In this document: positions 9,801 to 17,824 of the stretch, one piece after another | Position numbering within the stretch: the stretch's first letter is position 1 | Layout of the letters: each line of letters begins with the position of its first letter | NCBI RefSeq assembly: GCF_001028665.1 | Contig: NZ_CP011504.1 | Coordinates: forward strand, 2,542,001 to 2,606,000 | Direction of reading: 5' to 3' | Origin: Burkholderia pyrrocinia | GTDB taxonomy: Bacteria > Pseudomonadota > Gammaproteobacteria > Burkholderiales > Burkholderiaceae | DNA: 64,000 nucleotides | Translations under genes and position numbers: made by a program | The notes under the pieces: model-generated | What the model saw: the letters and a program-made list of their open reading frames with translations, nothing else | The model's database searches: none | What the model was told of the DNA's origin: nothing

Positions 9801-10998
9801 ACGTGTCGTCGCGCGGATCAAGGAGGCCGATGCCGCACTGCACGCGGTGCCGTCCGGCGGGATGAGCCCGTCGGGGCTGCTGCCGTCGAAGGCGCATCCG
9901 GCGCCGTCGAAGCTCGTCGCGAACCTGCGGCTCAATCGCCCGGGCGCCGCGAAGGACACGCGCTACGTGTCGCTGTCGACCGAAGGTGCGAACCTCGAAT
10001 ACGAAACCGGCGATGCGCTCGGCGTATGGCCGACCAACTGCCCGGAGCTGGTCGACGAGTTGCTGTCCGTCACCGCGCTGAAGGCCGACGCGCCGGTGTC
10101 GATCGCAGGCGTCGGCGACGTGCGTCTCGGCGATGCGCTCGCGCGCCACTTCGACATCACGCGCCCGCATCCGGACACGCTTGCCTTCATCGCGTCGCGC
10201 AGCGCGAACGGCGCGCTGAAGTCACTGCTCGGCGACGACCGCAAGGGTGACCTGAAGCAATGGTTGTGGGGGCAACAGCTTGCGGACGTGCTGCACGAGT
10301 TCCCGGTCGACATGTCGGGCACGGAGCTGGTCGGGATGCTGAAGCGGCTGCAGCCGCGCCTTTATTCGATCGCGTCGAGCCCGAGCGCGCACCAGGGCGA
10401 GATCCACCTTACCGTGTCGGCCGTGCGTTATCACAATGGCCGGCGCGCGCGCAAAGGCGTCGCGTCGACGTTCCTCGCCGATCGCGCGGACGACGGCCGC
10501 GTGCCCGTATTCGTGCAGAAGTCCGCGCATTTTCGGCCGCCGGTGAACGGCGACGTGCCGATCGTGATGGTCGGCCCCGGCACCGGCGTCGCACCGTTTC
10601 GCGGTTTCCTGCACGAGCGGCAGGCGCGCGGCGCGCGTGGGCGCAACTGGCTGTTCTTCGGCGAGCAGCACGCGCAGACCGATTTCTACTACGGCGACGA
10701 GCTGGGCGCGATGCACGACAGCGGCTTCCTGACGCGGCTCGACCTTGCGTTCTCGCGTGACCAGGCCGACAAGATCTACGTGCAGGACCGGATGCGCGAG
10801 CAGGGCGCCGAGCTGTTCGCGTGGCTGGAGGAAGGCGCGCACTTCTACGTGTGCGGCGACGCGTCGCGGATGGCGAAGGACGTCGATACGGCGCTGAAGG
10901 CGGTCGTCGCCGAGCATGGCGGCATGTCGGACGACGATGCGAACGACTATGTCGCGCGGCTTGCGAAGGCGCGGCGCTATATGCGGGACGTGTATTGA
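6811..10998 (+). CDS. Assimilatory nitrate reductase fused to a CysJ-like NADPH flavoreductase
   Basis: A single 1395-residue frame. Residues 1-60 carry a [4Fe-4S] motif CPYCGVGC followed by a downstream Cys in LCTKG. Residues ~60-720 form the molybdopterin (MGD) catalytic and MopD-binding domains of an assimilatory nitrate reductase. After a linker, residues ~861-1000 are a flavodoxin domain (LLWASQTGNIES), ~1034-1240 the FAD-binding region (RLYSIASSPS), and ~1250-1395 the NADPH domain (VGPGTGVAPFRGF) ending in VY like CysJ and P450 reductases. It should therefore pass electrons from NADPH through FAD and FMN to Mo within one chain. Last gene of the operon. An in-frame ATG with its own ribosome site lies at 9076. 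Confidence 0.92.
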   Translation: MTATPVKSVCPYCGVGCGMVLHVEDGEVVKVSGDSDHPTNFGRLCTKGSSAHVALRRSGRLDRAFVRRAREDDLVPLPARDAIAETARRLRAVLDAHGPDALSFYVSGQMSIEAQYLVNKLAKGFVGTNNIESNSRLCMASASTGYKQSLGADGPPGSYQDFDRANLFFVIGANMADCHPILFLRMMDRVKAGAKLIVVDPRRTGTADKADLFLQIRPGTDLALTNGLLHLLHANGRTDGAFIDAYTEGWDAMPAFLADYTPERVAEITGLAEADLRTAAQWIGDAQEWMSCWTMGLNQSTHGVWNTNAICNLHLATGRICRPGSGPFSLTGQPNAMGGREMGYMGPGLPGQRSVLSDDDRRFVENLWRVPAGTLRKETGQGTVDLFSRMAAGDIKACWIVCTNPVATVPNRQNVIAGLQTAELVIAQDAFLDTETNRYADILLPGALWAEGDGVMVNSERNMTLMHAAVAPPGDALPDWRIVAEVARAMGFGDAFDYASAADVFDEIVRFSNPATGYDLRGASHAALRDGPVQWPVAPGAARERHPIRYLNDGVSQTLRTAADGSDAPRIAFPTPSGKACFFARPHVDPAELPDDTFPIVLNTGRLQHQWHTMTKTGKVAMLNKLNPRPFVELHPDDASALGIAAKDSVEIRSARGRAVLPAVVTERVQRGNCFAPMHWNDVYGDDLCINAVTNDAIDAESQQPELKYCAVALRRVDTDAFASADDETAQPDARADDARPAPAMAQATASQESDMADIDTFAAALGLTDLAPPPLTDTERLYVAGLVSGLKASAGRREGSVPVLPAGAPLTPPVRFWLDGMLAGLFSRSLPASSQVAAAPALPADAAAPGGVRIVRTRPKVVLLWASQTGNIESLTEDYATKLMNAGFEIRTACMSDYPVASLAGAQYVLLMTSTFGDGDAPDNGSEFWDALQAGSAARLDGVHFAVLAFGDRNYDQFCGHGRRLDARLAELGAARLCARVDCDVEFQNDADQWLERVVARIKEADAALHAVPSGGMSPSGLLPSKAHPAPSKLVANLRLNRPGAAKDTRYVSLSTEGANLEYETGDALGVWPTNCPELVDELLSVTALKADAPVSIAGVGDVRLGDALARHFDITRPHPDTLAFIASRSANGALKSLLGDDRKGDLKQWLWGQQLADVLHEFPVDMSGTELVGMLKRLQPRLYSIASSPSAHQGEIHLTVSAVRYHNGRRARKGVASTFLADRADDGRVPVFVQKSAHFRPPVNGDVPIVMVGPGTGVAPFRGFLHERQARGARGRNWLFFGEQHAQTDFYYGDELGAMHDSGFLTRLDLAFSRDQADKIYVQDRMREQGAELFAWLEEGAHFYVCGDASRMAKDVDTALKAVVAEHGGMSDDDANDYVARLAKARRYMRDVY
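9065..9078 (+). promoter_or_regulatory. Possible internal ribosome site and start within the fusion gene
   Basis: AGGAA at 9065-9069 is followed after 6 nt by an in-frame ATG at 9076 (MADIDTFAAALG), just where the CysJ-like half begins. Initiation here would give a free 640-residue NADPH flavoreductase ending at 10998. This may be a relic of two separate genes or a real second product. Confidence 0.35.
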
Positions 10999-11003
10999 AC
11001 GCA

Positions 11004-11030
11004 GGCGGAGCGGCTTGACGCAGCTCCGCC
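11004..11030. terminator. Inverted repeat after the nitrate operon
   Basis: A perfect 8-bp repeat, GGCGGAGC and GCTCCGCC, with an 11-nt loop starts 6 bp after the operon stop. There is no T-run, so it may be a processing site or a weak terminator between converging genes. Confidence 0.45.
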
Positions 11031-11133
11031 GGATTGGTGGCTGGTACCGTGGCCGGCAAGCCGGCGGTCCGGGCTGCCGACATGGCCGTCGACGGCTGCT
11101 GCGGTGTGACCCGCTTGCTGCCGCCGGCTTACG

Positions 11134-11910
11134 TCACTGCTGCCGATCCCACGCGCGCGCCTGTTCGGCACGCACGAACGCTTCCGACGACTGCGGCAGC
11201 AGGTTGCGGAATGCGCCGCCGTCGCTTTCGATCACGTCGACCATCTTCGCGATCATTTCTTCCGGATCGTGCTGTTCGAGCGGGAACGTCAGCCGTTCGG
11301 GCGTCACCGTGTGGACGGCAGGATCGCGCCAGCGTCGCGGCGTTTCCATCATCCGGTCGTTGAAGCCGGTGCTGTACGGGCCGGGGTTCACGACCGCGAC
11401 GCGGATGCCGTGCGGCGCCAGTTCTGCGTGCATCGCCTCGGCGATCGATTCGACCGCGTGCTTCGACGCGCAATAGGCGCCCGTGAACGGCCCCGTGATC
11501 AGGCCCGCGATCGACGACACGAATACGATCTTGCCGTGCCGGCGCGCGAGCATGCCGCGCGCGATGTGCTGCGTCAGTTCGAGCGGCCCGAACACGTTGA
11601 CGTCGAACAGTTCGCGGACGATTTCGACCGGCAGGTCGACGAGCGCGCCGGCTTCGCCGACGCCCGCGTTGTTCACGAGTACGTCGAAATCGAGATCGGC
11701 CGCGCGGGCGCGGTCGTGGGCCGACGTGATGTCGAGCTTGACGGCGCGCAGCGCGGTGCCGCGTTGCGCGGCAGCGGCCGTCAGGTCGTCGATCTCGGCC
11801 GTGACGCGCACGCCGGCCGTCACGTCGTGACCGCGTTCGGCGAGCCGCAGCGCAACTTCGCGGCCGAAGCCGGTGCCTGCGCCGGTGATGAGGATGCGTT
11901 TCTGAGCCAT
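11134..11910 (-). CDS. SDR-family oxidoreductase
   Basis: A 258-residue classical short-chain dehydrogenase. The cofactor motif is GAGTGFG near the N-terminus, NNAG follows at about 80, and the catalytic Ser and YxxxK are present (SSIAG, YCASK). The start at 11910 (MAQKRIL) has an AAGGTAGG ribosome site. It lies 4 bp after the GlcG-like gene on the same strand, so the two are co-transcribed. The substrate is not predictable; an NAD(P)-dependent alcohol or carbonyl oxidoreductase is as far as the sequence goes. The divergent LysR gene at 12445 is its likely regulator. Confidence 0.85.
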   Translation of the reverse strand: MAQKRILITGAGTGFGREVALRLAERGHDVTAGVRVTAEIDDLTAAAAQRGTALRAVKLDITSAHDRARAADLDFDVLVNNAGVGEAGALVDLPVEIVRELFDVNVFGPLELTQHIARGMLARRHGKIVFVSSIAGLITGPFTGAYCASKHAVESIAEAMHAELAPHGIRVAVVNPGPYSTGFNDRMMETPRRWRDPAVHTVTPERLTFPLEQHDPEEMIAKMVDVIESDGGAFRNLLPQSSEAFVRAEQARAWDRQQ

Positions 11911-11914
11911 GTGC

Positions 11915-12352
11915 CTACCTTGTGGAGTGGAGGGTTGCCTGAAAGCGGTCGCGGCAGTGCCGGGCGATCGCGGTGTCTTCGTCGACGCTGCCGCCCGAGA
12001 CGCCGATGGCGCCGACGCAGCGGCCGCTGTCGTCGACGAGCGGTTCGCCGCCGCCGAACGTGACGAGCCCGCCGTGACTGTGTTCGATGCCGCGCAGCGG
12101 GCCGTCGCCCGACATCGCGCCGAGCGCGCCGGTCGATGCGCGGAAGCGGACCGCCGTTTGCGCCTTGCGCTGCGCGAGATCGATCGCGCCGAGAAAACAG
12201 TCGTCGGTGCGCACGAACGCGAGCAGGTTCGCGCCGGCATCGACGATTGCGATGGCGACGCCGGCGACCTGCAGCGACTCGGCATGCGCGAGTGCTGCAT
12301 CGATCGTGCGGCGGGCGGCTGCGAGCGGCAGCGCGGCGGTGAGCGGGTCCAT
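11915..12352 (-). CDS. GlcG/HbpS family protein
   Basis: A 145-residue protein of the GlcG/HbpS (DUF336) family, recognisable from AIVDAGANLLAFVRTDD and the glycine-rich GGLVTFGGGEPL and GAIGVSGGSVDEDT segments. Some members bind haem or cobalamin; others accompany catabolic oxidoreductases with unknown roles. No signal peptide is seen, so it is probably cytoplasmic. First gene of a two-gene operon with the SDR and divergent from a LysR gene. Function beyond the family is not claimed. Confidence 0.8.
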   Translation of the reverse strand: MDPLTAALPLAAARRTIDAALAHAESLQVAGVAIAIVDAGANLLAFVRTDDCFLGAIDLAQRKAQTAVRFRASTGALGAMSGDGPLRGIEHSHGGLVTFGGGEPLVDDSGRCVGAIGVSGGSVDEDTAIARHCRDRFQATLHSTR

Positions 12353-12444
12353 GCGAGGCTCCGGTGGGACGACAGGGCCAGTGTAGGCAGTTGCGGTATA
12401 TGGGAGAATCCGTATTCCGCTCGTAGGAGCTTCAAGTTTTTTTA

Positions 12445-13362
12445 ATGATGGGCAGACGCGATCCGATGGCCGGGCTGCACGTGTTCATGACCGTCGCGAC
12501 CGCCGGCAACTTCACGCGGGCGGCCGCCGCGCTCGGCCTGACGCCGGCTGCCGTCAGCCTCGCGATCGGGCAGCTCGAGGGCGAGCTGAACGTGAAGCTG
12601 TTCAATCGCAGCACACGCGGCGTGAGCCTGACGGAAGCCGGGCAGCGCTACTGGCAGCAGACGGAGCCCGCATACCGGCAGGTCATGCAGGCGCGCGGCG
12701 AGCTGAAGGACGCGCGCAGCGAGCCGAGCGGGCTGCTGCGCGTCACCGCGCTGCCGCTGGCGCGTACGCTCGTGATCGCGCCGATTCTTGCCGCGTTCCG
12801 CGAGCGCTATCCGAAAGTCCGGCTCGAGATCCGCTACGAGAACGAGCTGGTCGACATCGCGAAGGACGGCTTCGACGCGGGGATCCGGCTCGCCGACCGG
12901 CTGCAGCCGGGCATGATCGGCGTGCGGATCGCGCCGGCGTTGTCGTGTGCGCTCGTTGCGTCGCCCGGTTATCTGGCGCGGTACGGCGCGCCGGCGTCGA
13001 TCGCGGAGCTCGAGCGTCATGCGTGCATCCGCTTCCGGTTTTCGGAGAGCGGGCGGTTGCATAAATGGCTGCTGCACGACGGGCGCCGCGACGTCGATCT
13101 CGATCCGGAAGGCGTGTTCGTGACGAACGATGCCGACGCGGTGATCGATGCGGCGCGCGCGGGTGTCGGGATCGCGTTTGCGTTCATGCGCGAACGGATC
13201 GAGCAGGACTTGCGCGACGGCACGCTCGTCGAGGTGCTGCCGGGCGCGTGCCGGACGTTGCCGCCGATGTGGCTGTATTACGTGAATCGCAAGCACGTGC
13301 CGGCGAAGCTGCGCGCGTTCATCGACGTGCTGCGCGAGCGGGCCGGCGCAGACTTGGTGTAA
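12445..13362 (+). CDS. LysR-family transcriptional regulator
   Basis: A 305-residue LTTR. The N-terminal winged helix-turn-helix spans about residues 10-70 (FTRAAAALGLTPAAVSLAIGQ), followed by a substrate-binding effector domain. It belongs to the CrgA/AphB-like LTTR group by its RFRFSESG and DAVIDAARAGVGIA segments. It is transcribed away from the glcG-like/SDR operon with a 92-bp gap, the classic arrangement for an LTTR controlling its divergent neighbour. Starts at 12445, 12448 and 12466 are all possible; AGGAG lies at 12426-12430. Confidence 0.85.
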   Translation: MMGRRDPMAGLHVFMTVATAGNFTRAAAALGLTPAAVSLAIGQLEGELNVKLFNRSTRGVSLTEAGQRYWQQTEPAYRQVMQARGELKDARSEPSGLLRVTALPLARTLVIAPILAAFRERYPKVRLEIRYENELVDIAKDGFDAGIRLADRLQPGMIGVRIAPALSCALVASPGYLARYGAPASIAELERHACIRFRFSESGRLHKWLLHDGRRDVDLDPEGVFVTNDADAVIDAARAGVGIAFAFMRERIEQDLRDGTLVEVLPGACRTLPPMWLYYVNRKHVPAKLRAFIDVLRERAGADLV

Positions 13363-13870
13363 TCCCGTCGCCCGACTGACGGCACCGATTCCTGTCGTTC
13401 GGCTTCCAGGTAACGACATGGCTTCGATGACGCTGATTGGATACGGAACCGCGACCCTTTACTGAGACGAACTGCATCCACCTTGACCCGACCCGTCTCC
13501 CATTACAAAACACCGCCACGGACTTGCCGTTTGTCCTCCACTGTGCGGCCGCATCCGGCAGATTTCTCCCAAATGCATCACAAGTCATTCATCCGATGAA
13601 AAAACCGCCCCGGTTCCCGGTATGATGCGCACCTTGCGTTGATCGGCCGCACGATTTTGATGCGATGTTTACGCGCCCCGCACGCCACAAAACCGCACAA
13701 TGCGGACCTGAAAGATTCTGTAATATAAATTCCGTATACTCGTAAGTTCTGATCCAGGCGCCACCTGCCTCCGTCTTCGGCCGACCGCCCACGCAGAACA
13801 ACCAGACCAGATATGTCGCCGCCGGGCCAACCCGCGCCGTGACTCGCTATGCACCACCACTGAACAACCT
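13363..13870. other. 508-bp intergenic region before mprF
   Basis: No convincing gene. The centre (about 13590-13760) is noticeably richer in A+T than its surroundings, with TAATATAAATTCCGTATACT around 13721-13740, and probably contains the mprF promoter. TATACT at 13735-13740 is a fair -10 element, but I see no good -35 at the right distance. A 62-codon frame at 13437-13625 lacks a ribosome site and family features. Confidence 0.4.
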
Positions 13871-16465
13871 ATGTCTTCCCGCCACCCTGGGTCGCCGGGC
13901 CGTGCCGCGGCGGCGATCGCCCGTGTCTCGGCGCTGGTTCGCAACGAGCGCGTGCTGTCGCCGCTGCTCGCATTCGGCATCGGCCTGCTGCTGATCGTGG
14001 TTTTCCAGCACCTGTCGGAATCCGTCGACTACCGGTCGGTGATCCGCCAGTTGCGCCACATGTCCACCGGCGAGTGGGGCGCGTCGCTGGCCGCGACGGC
14101 CCTCAGCTATCTCGCGCTCGTCGCGCGCGACGCGGTCGGCCTGCGCTATGTCGCCGCGAAGGTGCCGCGCGCCGCGCTGTGGATCGGCGCGATCGCCGGA
14201 TCCGCGCTCGGCAACGCGACCGGTTTCGGCGCGTTGACGGGCGGTGCGGTCCGCGCACGCGTGTACGGCGTGTCGGGCGTCACGCCCGCGCAGATCGGCC
14301 GGATGACGGTGTTCACGAGCGGCACGCTGGCGCTCGCGATGGTGCTGATGACGGCGGTCGGCATGGTCTGCGTGCCGGAGGCGCTCGCCGCGATGCTGCA
14401 CGTCGCGCCCGGCGTGCTCACGTGGAGCGGGGCGGCGCTGCTGGTGGTGCTGGCCGCGATGGTCGCGATGTGCGGCAACACCGCGCGCCCGGTCGTCACG
14501 CGCTTCAAGTGGCTGTCGTTCGACGTGCCGGCGCGGCGCGATCTCGTCATGCAGGTCGTCTATGCGGTGCTCGACGTCGTCGCGGCGGGCCTGACGCTGT
14601 GGGTATTGCTGCCGGCCGCACCGGTCGGCTTCCCGACCTTCATCACCGTGTACGCCGCCGCGCTGCTGCTCGGGATGATCGGCCATACGCCGGGCGGGAT
14701 CGGCGTGTTCGAAGCCGCGATGGTCTTCACGCTCGGCCGCGAAGTGCCCGCGCATGCGATGGTCGCCGCGCTGATCGCGTATCGCGCGATCTACTTCGGC
14801 GTGCCGCTCGTGCTGTCGGCCGGCCTGCTGGCCGGTTTCGAGGGCCGTGCGCTGCGGCGCCGGCTCGTGACGCGGCAGGCCGTGCGCGTGTCGCAACTCG
14901 CGCCGCTGTTCCTGAGCCTCGTGACGTTCGCGGTCGGCAGCATGCTGGTGATCTCGAGCGCGACGCCCGCGTTCTGGCACCGGATCGCGATCCTGCGCCA
15001 TCTCGTGCCGCTGTGGGTGCTCGAAGGCTCGCAGGTGATCTGCAGCGTGCTCGGCGTCGCGCTGCTGTTCGTCGCGCGCGGGCTGCTGCGCCGCCTCGAC
15101 GGCGCTTGGTGGATGACCTTCGCATTGACGCTCGCGAGCCTCGCACTGTCGCTGGCCAAGGGCCTCGCGTTCGTCGAGGCCGGCGTGCTCGGCACGCTGC
15201 TGGTGCTGCTGCTCGTCAGCCGCCGCCGCTTCAACCGCCATTCGTCGCTGCTCGCCGAGCGCTTCACGGTGAGCTGGTTCGTGTCGGTGACGATGGTGCT
15301 GATGCTGGCCGTGTGGGTGCTGTTCTTCGCGTTCCGCGACGTGCCGTACACGCGCGAGCTGTGGTCGCATTTCTCGTTCGACGCGCGCGCGCCGCGTGCG
15401 CTGCGCGCGACGCTCGCGGCCGGCGTGTTCGTCGCGATGTTCGCGCTGTGGCAACTGCTGCGCCCGGCGCCCGGCCGTTTCGTGAAGCCCGTGCCGCAGG
15501 ACCTGTTCGACGCAGAACGGATCATCCGCGCGCAGGAGTGCAGCGATGCGGGCCTCGCGCTGATGGGCGACAAGTCGTTCCTGTTCTCTGAATCGCGCCA
15601 GGCGTTCCTGATGTACGCGAAGTACGGCCGCACGTGGGCCGCGCTGCACGACCCGGTCGGGCCGCGCGAAGAATGGCCGGCGCTGATCGGCAAGTTCATT
15701 GCGCTCGCGCATGCGCACAGTGGCCGCGCGGCGTTCTACCAGGTGCGCGCGAACGCGCTGCCGCTGTATCTCGACGCGGGGCTCACGCTGATGAAGCTCG
15801 GCGAGGAAGCGCATATCGCGCTCGACCAGTTCGACCTGAAGGGCTCGAATCGCTCGCACCTGCGCTACGCGCTGCGCCGCGGCGACAAGGACGCGCTGAC
15901 GGTCGAGGTGATCGCGCCGGGCGACGTGCCGGTCGCGCTGCCGGCGCTGCGCGACATCTCCGACGGCTGGCTCGACAGCCGCGACGCGCGCGAGAAGAGC
16001 TTCTCGGTTGCCGCGTTCCACGACGGCTATCTCGCGACGCAGTCGGTGATGCTCGTGCGGCAGGCCGACAAGCCGATCGCGTTCGTCACGTTCATGACGA
16101 CCGACCTCAACACCGAGGCGACGGTCGGCGTGATGCGCCATCTGCCGGACGCGTCGCCGTACGCGATGGAGTATCTGTTTACGCAGCTCGCGCTGCATCT
16201 GAAGGAAGCGGGTTTCCGCAAGCTGAGCCTGGGCATCGCGCCGTTCTCGGGGATGGGGGCGGCGAAGATGCCGTCGCCGTGGCACCGGTTCGGGCTGATG
16301 GTCTGGCGCTTCGGCGGCCGCTTCTACAACTTCCGCGGCTTGCGCGCATTCAAGAGCAAGTTCGAACCGCACTGGGAGCCGCGTTACCTCGCGGCCTCGG
16401 GCTCGGTCGGCGTGTTCGTCACGCTTGCGGATCTGTCATTGCTGGCTGGAGGTCGGCGTTCATGA
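13871..16465 (+). CDS. mprF: MprF-type aminoacyl-phosphatidylglycerol synthase/flippase
   Basis: An 864-residue membrane protein of standard MprF length. The first ~510 residues form a multi-helix flippase domain (GNATGFGALTGGAVRARVY; HTPGGIGVFE). The last ~330 form the cytosolic GNAT-like transferase (DUF2156), including SNRSHLRYALRRGDKDAL and TPGGF-type active-site surroundings near the C-terminus. It transfers lysine or another amino acid from tRNA to phosphatidylglycerol and flips the product, lowering surface negative charge and giving resistance to cationic peptides. Its stop overlaps the start of the AcvB-like gene. Amino-acid specificity cannot be read by eye. Confidence 0.92.
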   Translation: MSSRHPGSPGRAAAAIARVSALVRNERVLSPLLAFGIGLLLIVVFQHLSESVDYRSVIRQLRHMSTGEWGASLAATALSYLALVARDAVGLRYVAAKVPRAALWIGAIAGSALGNATGFGALTGGAVRARVYGVSGVTPAQIGRMTVFTSGTLALAMVLMTAVGMVCVPEALAAMLHVAPGVLTWSGAALLVVLAAMVAMCGNTARPVVTRFKWLSFDVPARRDLVMQVVYAVLDVVAAGLTLWVLLPAAPVGFPTFITVYAAALLLGMIGHTPGGIGVFEAAMVFTLGREVPAHAMVAALIAYRAIYFGVPLVLSAGLLAGFEGRALRRRLVTRQAVRVSQLAPLFLSLVTFAVGSMLVISSATPAFWHRIAILRHLVPLWVLEGSQVICSVLGVALLFVARGLLRRLDGAWWMTFALTLASLALSLAKGLAFVEAGVLGTLLVLLLVSRRRFNRHSSLLAERFTVSWFVSVTMVLMLAVWVLFFAFRDVPYTRELWSHFSFDARAPRALRATLAAGVFVAMFALWQLLRPAPGRFVKPVPQDLFDAERIIRAQECSDAGLALMGDKSFLFSESRQAFLMYAKYGRTWAALHDPVGPREEWPALIGKFIALAHAHSGRAAFYQVRANALPLYLDAGLTLMKLGEEAHIALDQFDLKGSNRSHLRYALRRGDKDALTVEVIAPGDVPVALPALRDISDGWLDSRDAREKSFSVAAFHDGYLATQSVMLVRQADKPIAFVTFMTTDLNTEATVGVMRHLPDASPYAMEYLFTQLALHLKEAGFRKLSLGIAPFSGMGAAKMPSPWHRFGLMVWRFGGRFYNFRGLRAFKSKFEPHWEPRYLAASGSVGVFVTLADLSLLAGGRRS

Positions 16466-17745
16466 TGTTGAAGAACAGAATCGCGCGGGCGGCAGCCGCC
16501 TGCGCGGGAATGATGCTGGCCGGCGTCGCGTGCGCGACGCAGCCGGTCGCAGTGAAGGCCGAAACCGTGTCGGGCGGCCGCTACGGGCCCGTTACCGTGA
16601 CCAAGCCGAGCGGGCCGCTGCGCGGCTTCGTCGTGCTGTTCTCGCGTGAGGCCGGCTGGAATGCCGCCGATCAGCAGGCCGCCGACGCACTCGCGAAGGC
16701 CGGTGCGATGACGGTCGGCGTCGATTCCGAACGCTATGCGAAGAACCTCGCCGCGAAGCAGGAGACCTGCCACCACCTCGACGGCGACGCCGAGGCGGTC
16801 AGCCACCAGCTCGAACGCCTCGCGCAGTCGTCGCGCTATTTCACGCCGATCGTCGCGGGCGTGGGCCAGGGCGGCGCGATCGCGAAGCAGATCCTGTCGA
16901 TGGCGCCGGAGAACACGATCGCCGGCGTCGTATCGGTCAACCCGACCGCGAAGCTCGATCCGCGCTTCAAGCCGTGCCCGCCCGATCCGACGATCGTGCG
17001 CCGCGCGATGCCCGGCTTCGTTGAAACGGCCGCCGCGGGCGACACCACGAAGCTCGTGTCGCTCGTCACGTCGCACCTGCGGGACAACAGCAGCAGCGGC
17101 GACGAACTCGACGTGTCGGACCTGCCGCTCGTCGAGCTGCCGGCCAAGGGCGGCAGCGACCGGCTCGCGATCGTGATCTCGGGCGACGGCGGCTGGCGCG
17201 ATCTCGACAAGACGATCGCCGAGGCGCTGCAGCGCGACGGCGTGTCGGTGGTCGGTATCGACAGCCTGCGCTATTTCTGGAGCGAGAAGCCGCCCGCGCA
17301 GGTGAGCCGCGATCTCGCACGCGTGATGCGCACCTACATGGCGCGCTGGCACGCGAACCGCGTCGCGCTGGTCGGCTATTCGTTCGGCGCCGACGTGATG
17401 CCGTTCGCGTACAACCGGCTGCCGGCCGACCTGCGCGACAAGGTCGCGGTGATGTCGCTGCTCGGCTTCGCGCCGTCCGCCGATTTCCAGATCCGCGTGA
17501 CGGGCTGGCTCGGCATGCCCGCGAGCGACAACGCGCTGAAGGTCGCGCCGGAAATCGCGAAGGTGCCGCCGCAGCTCGTGCAGTGCTTCTATGGCGCGGA
17601 AGAGAAGGACACGATGTGCCCGGCACTCGCGAACACGGGCGCCGACGTGATCAAGACGCAGGGCGATCACCATTTCGGCCGCGACTACATCGCGCTCGAG
17701 AAGAAGATCCTCGGCGGGTTCGGCAAGCCGGTGGCGGCGCGCTGA
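16462..17745 (+). CDS. acvB: AcvB/VirJ-family periplasmic aminoacyl-PG hydrolase
   Basis: A 427-residue exported alpha/beta-hydrolase of the AcvB/VirJ family, with an N-terminal signal peptide ending about ACAT. The N-terminal half is a degenerate hydrolase-like domain (GVGQGG at ~133). The C-terminal half has the family's ISGDGGWRD motif, a nucleophile elbow GYSFG near 304, and a terminal histidine in QGDHHFGRDY. In Agrobacterium and Rhizobium, AcvB hydrolyses lysyl-phosphatidylglycerol made by an MprF homologue (LpiA) in the same operon, and the same pairing is seen here. The ATG at 16462 overlaps the mprF stop, with GGAGG upstream; 16465 is an alternative start. Confidence 0.85.
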   Translation: MMLKNRIARAAAACAGMMLAGVACATQPVAVKAETVSGGRYGPVTVTKPSGPLRGFVVLFSREAGWNAADQQAADALAKAGAMTVGVDSERYAKNLAAKQETCHHLDGDAEAVSHQLERLAQSSRYFTPIVAGVGQGGAIAKQILSMAPENTIAGVVSVNPTAKLDPRFKPCPPDPTIVRRAMPGFVETAAAGDTTKLVSLVTSHLRDNSSSGDELDVSDLPLVELPAKGGSDRLAIVISGDGGWRDLDKTIAEALQRDGVSVVGIDSLRYFWSEKPPAQVSRDLARVMRTYMARWHANRVALVGYSFGADVMPFAYNRLPADLRDKVAVMSLLGFAPSADFQIRVTGWLGMPASDNALKVAPEIAKVPPQLVQCFYGAEEKDTMCPALANTGADVIKTQGDHHFGRDYIALEKKILGGFGKPVAAR

Positions 17746-17751
17746 ACGAAG

Positions 17752-17823
17752 GCGCCCGCTTCGCGGCGGGCGCTGGCCGGTTTGCTTCCGGTTCATCGTA
17801 CGGGCGGCCATCGTGCCGCCCGT
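17752..17823. terminator. Two stem-loops between converging operons
   Basis: The first hairpin has 8-bp arms GCGCCCGC/GCGGGCGC (17752-17773). The second has 9-bp arms ACGGGCGGC/GCCGCCCGT (17800-17823) with a 6-nt loop, followed by TTCATTT. They lie between the acvB stop and the DUF934 stop on the other strand, so they probably end transcription from both sides. Confidence 0.65.
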
Positions 17824-17824
17824 T

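Noticed and set aside
13437..13625. A 62-residue frame upstream of mprF
   Set aside because: No ribosome site, no family resemblance and proline/threonine-rich random composition.
13847..16372. An 841-codon minus-strand open frame opposite mprF
   Set aside because: Low-complexity Arg/His/Glu-rich translation, no ribosome site; it is an antisense shadow of mprF.
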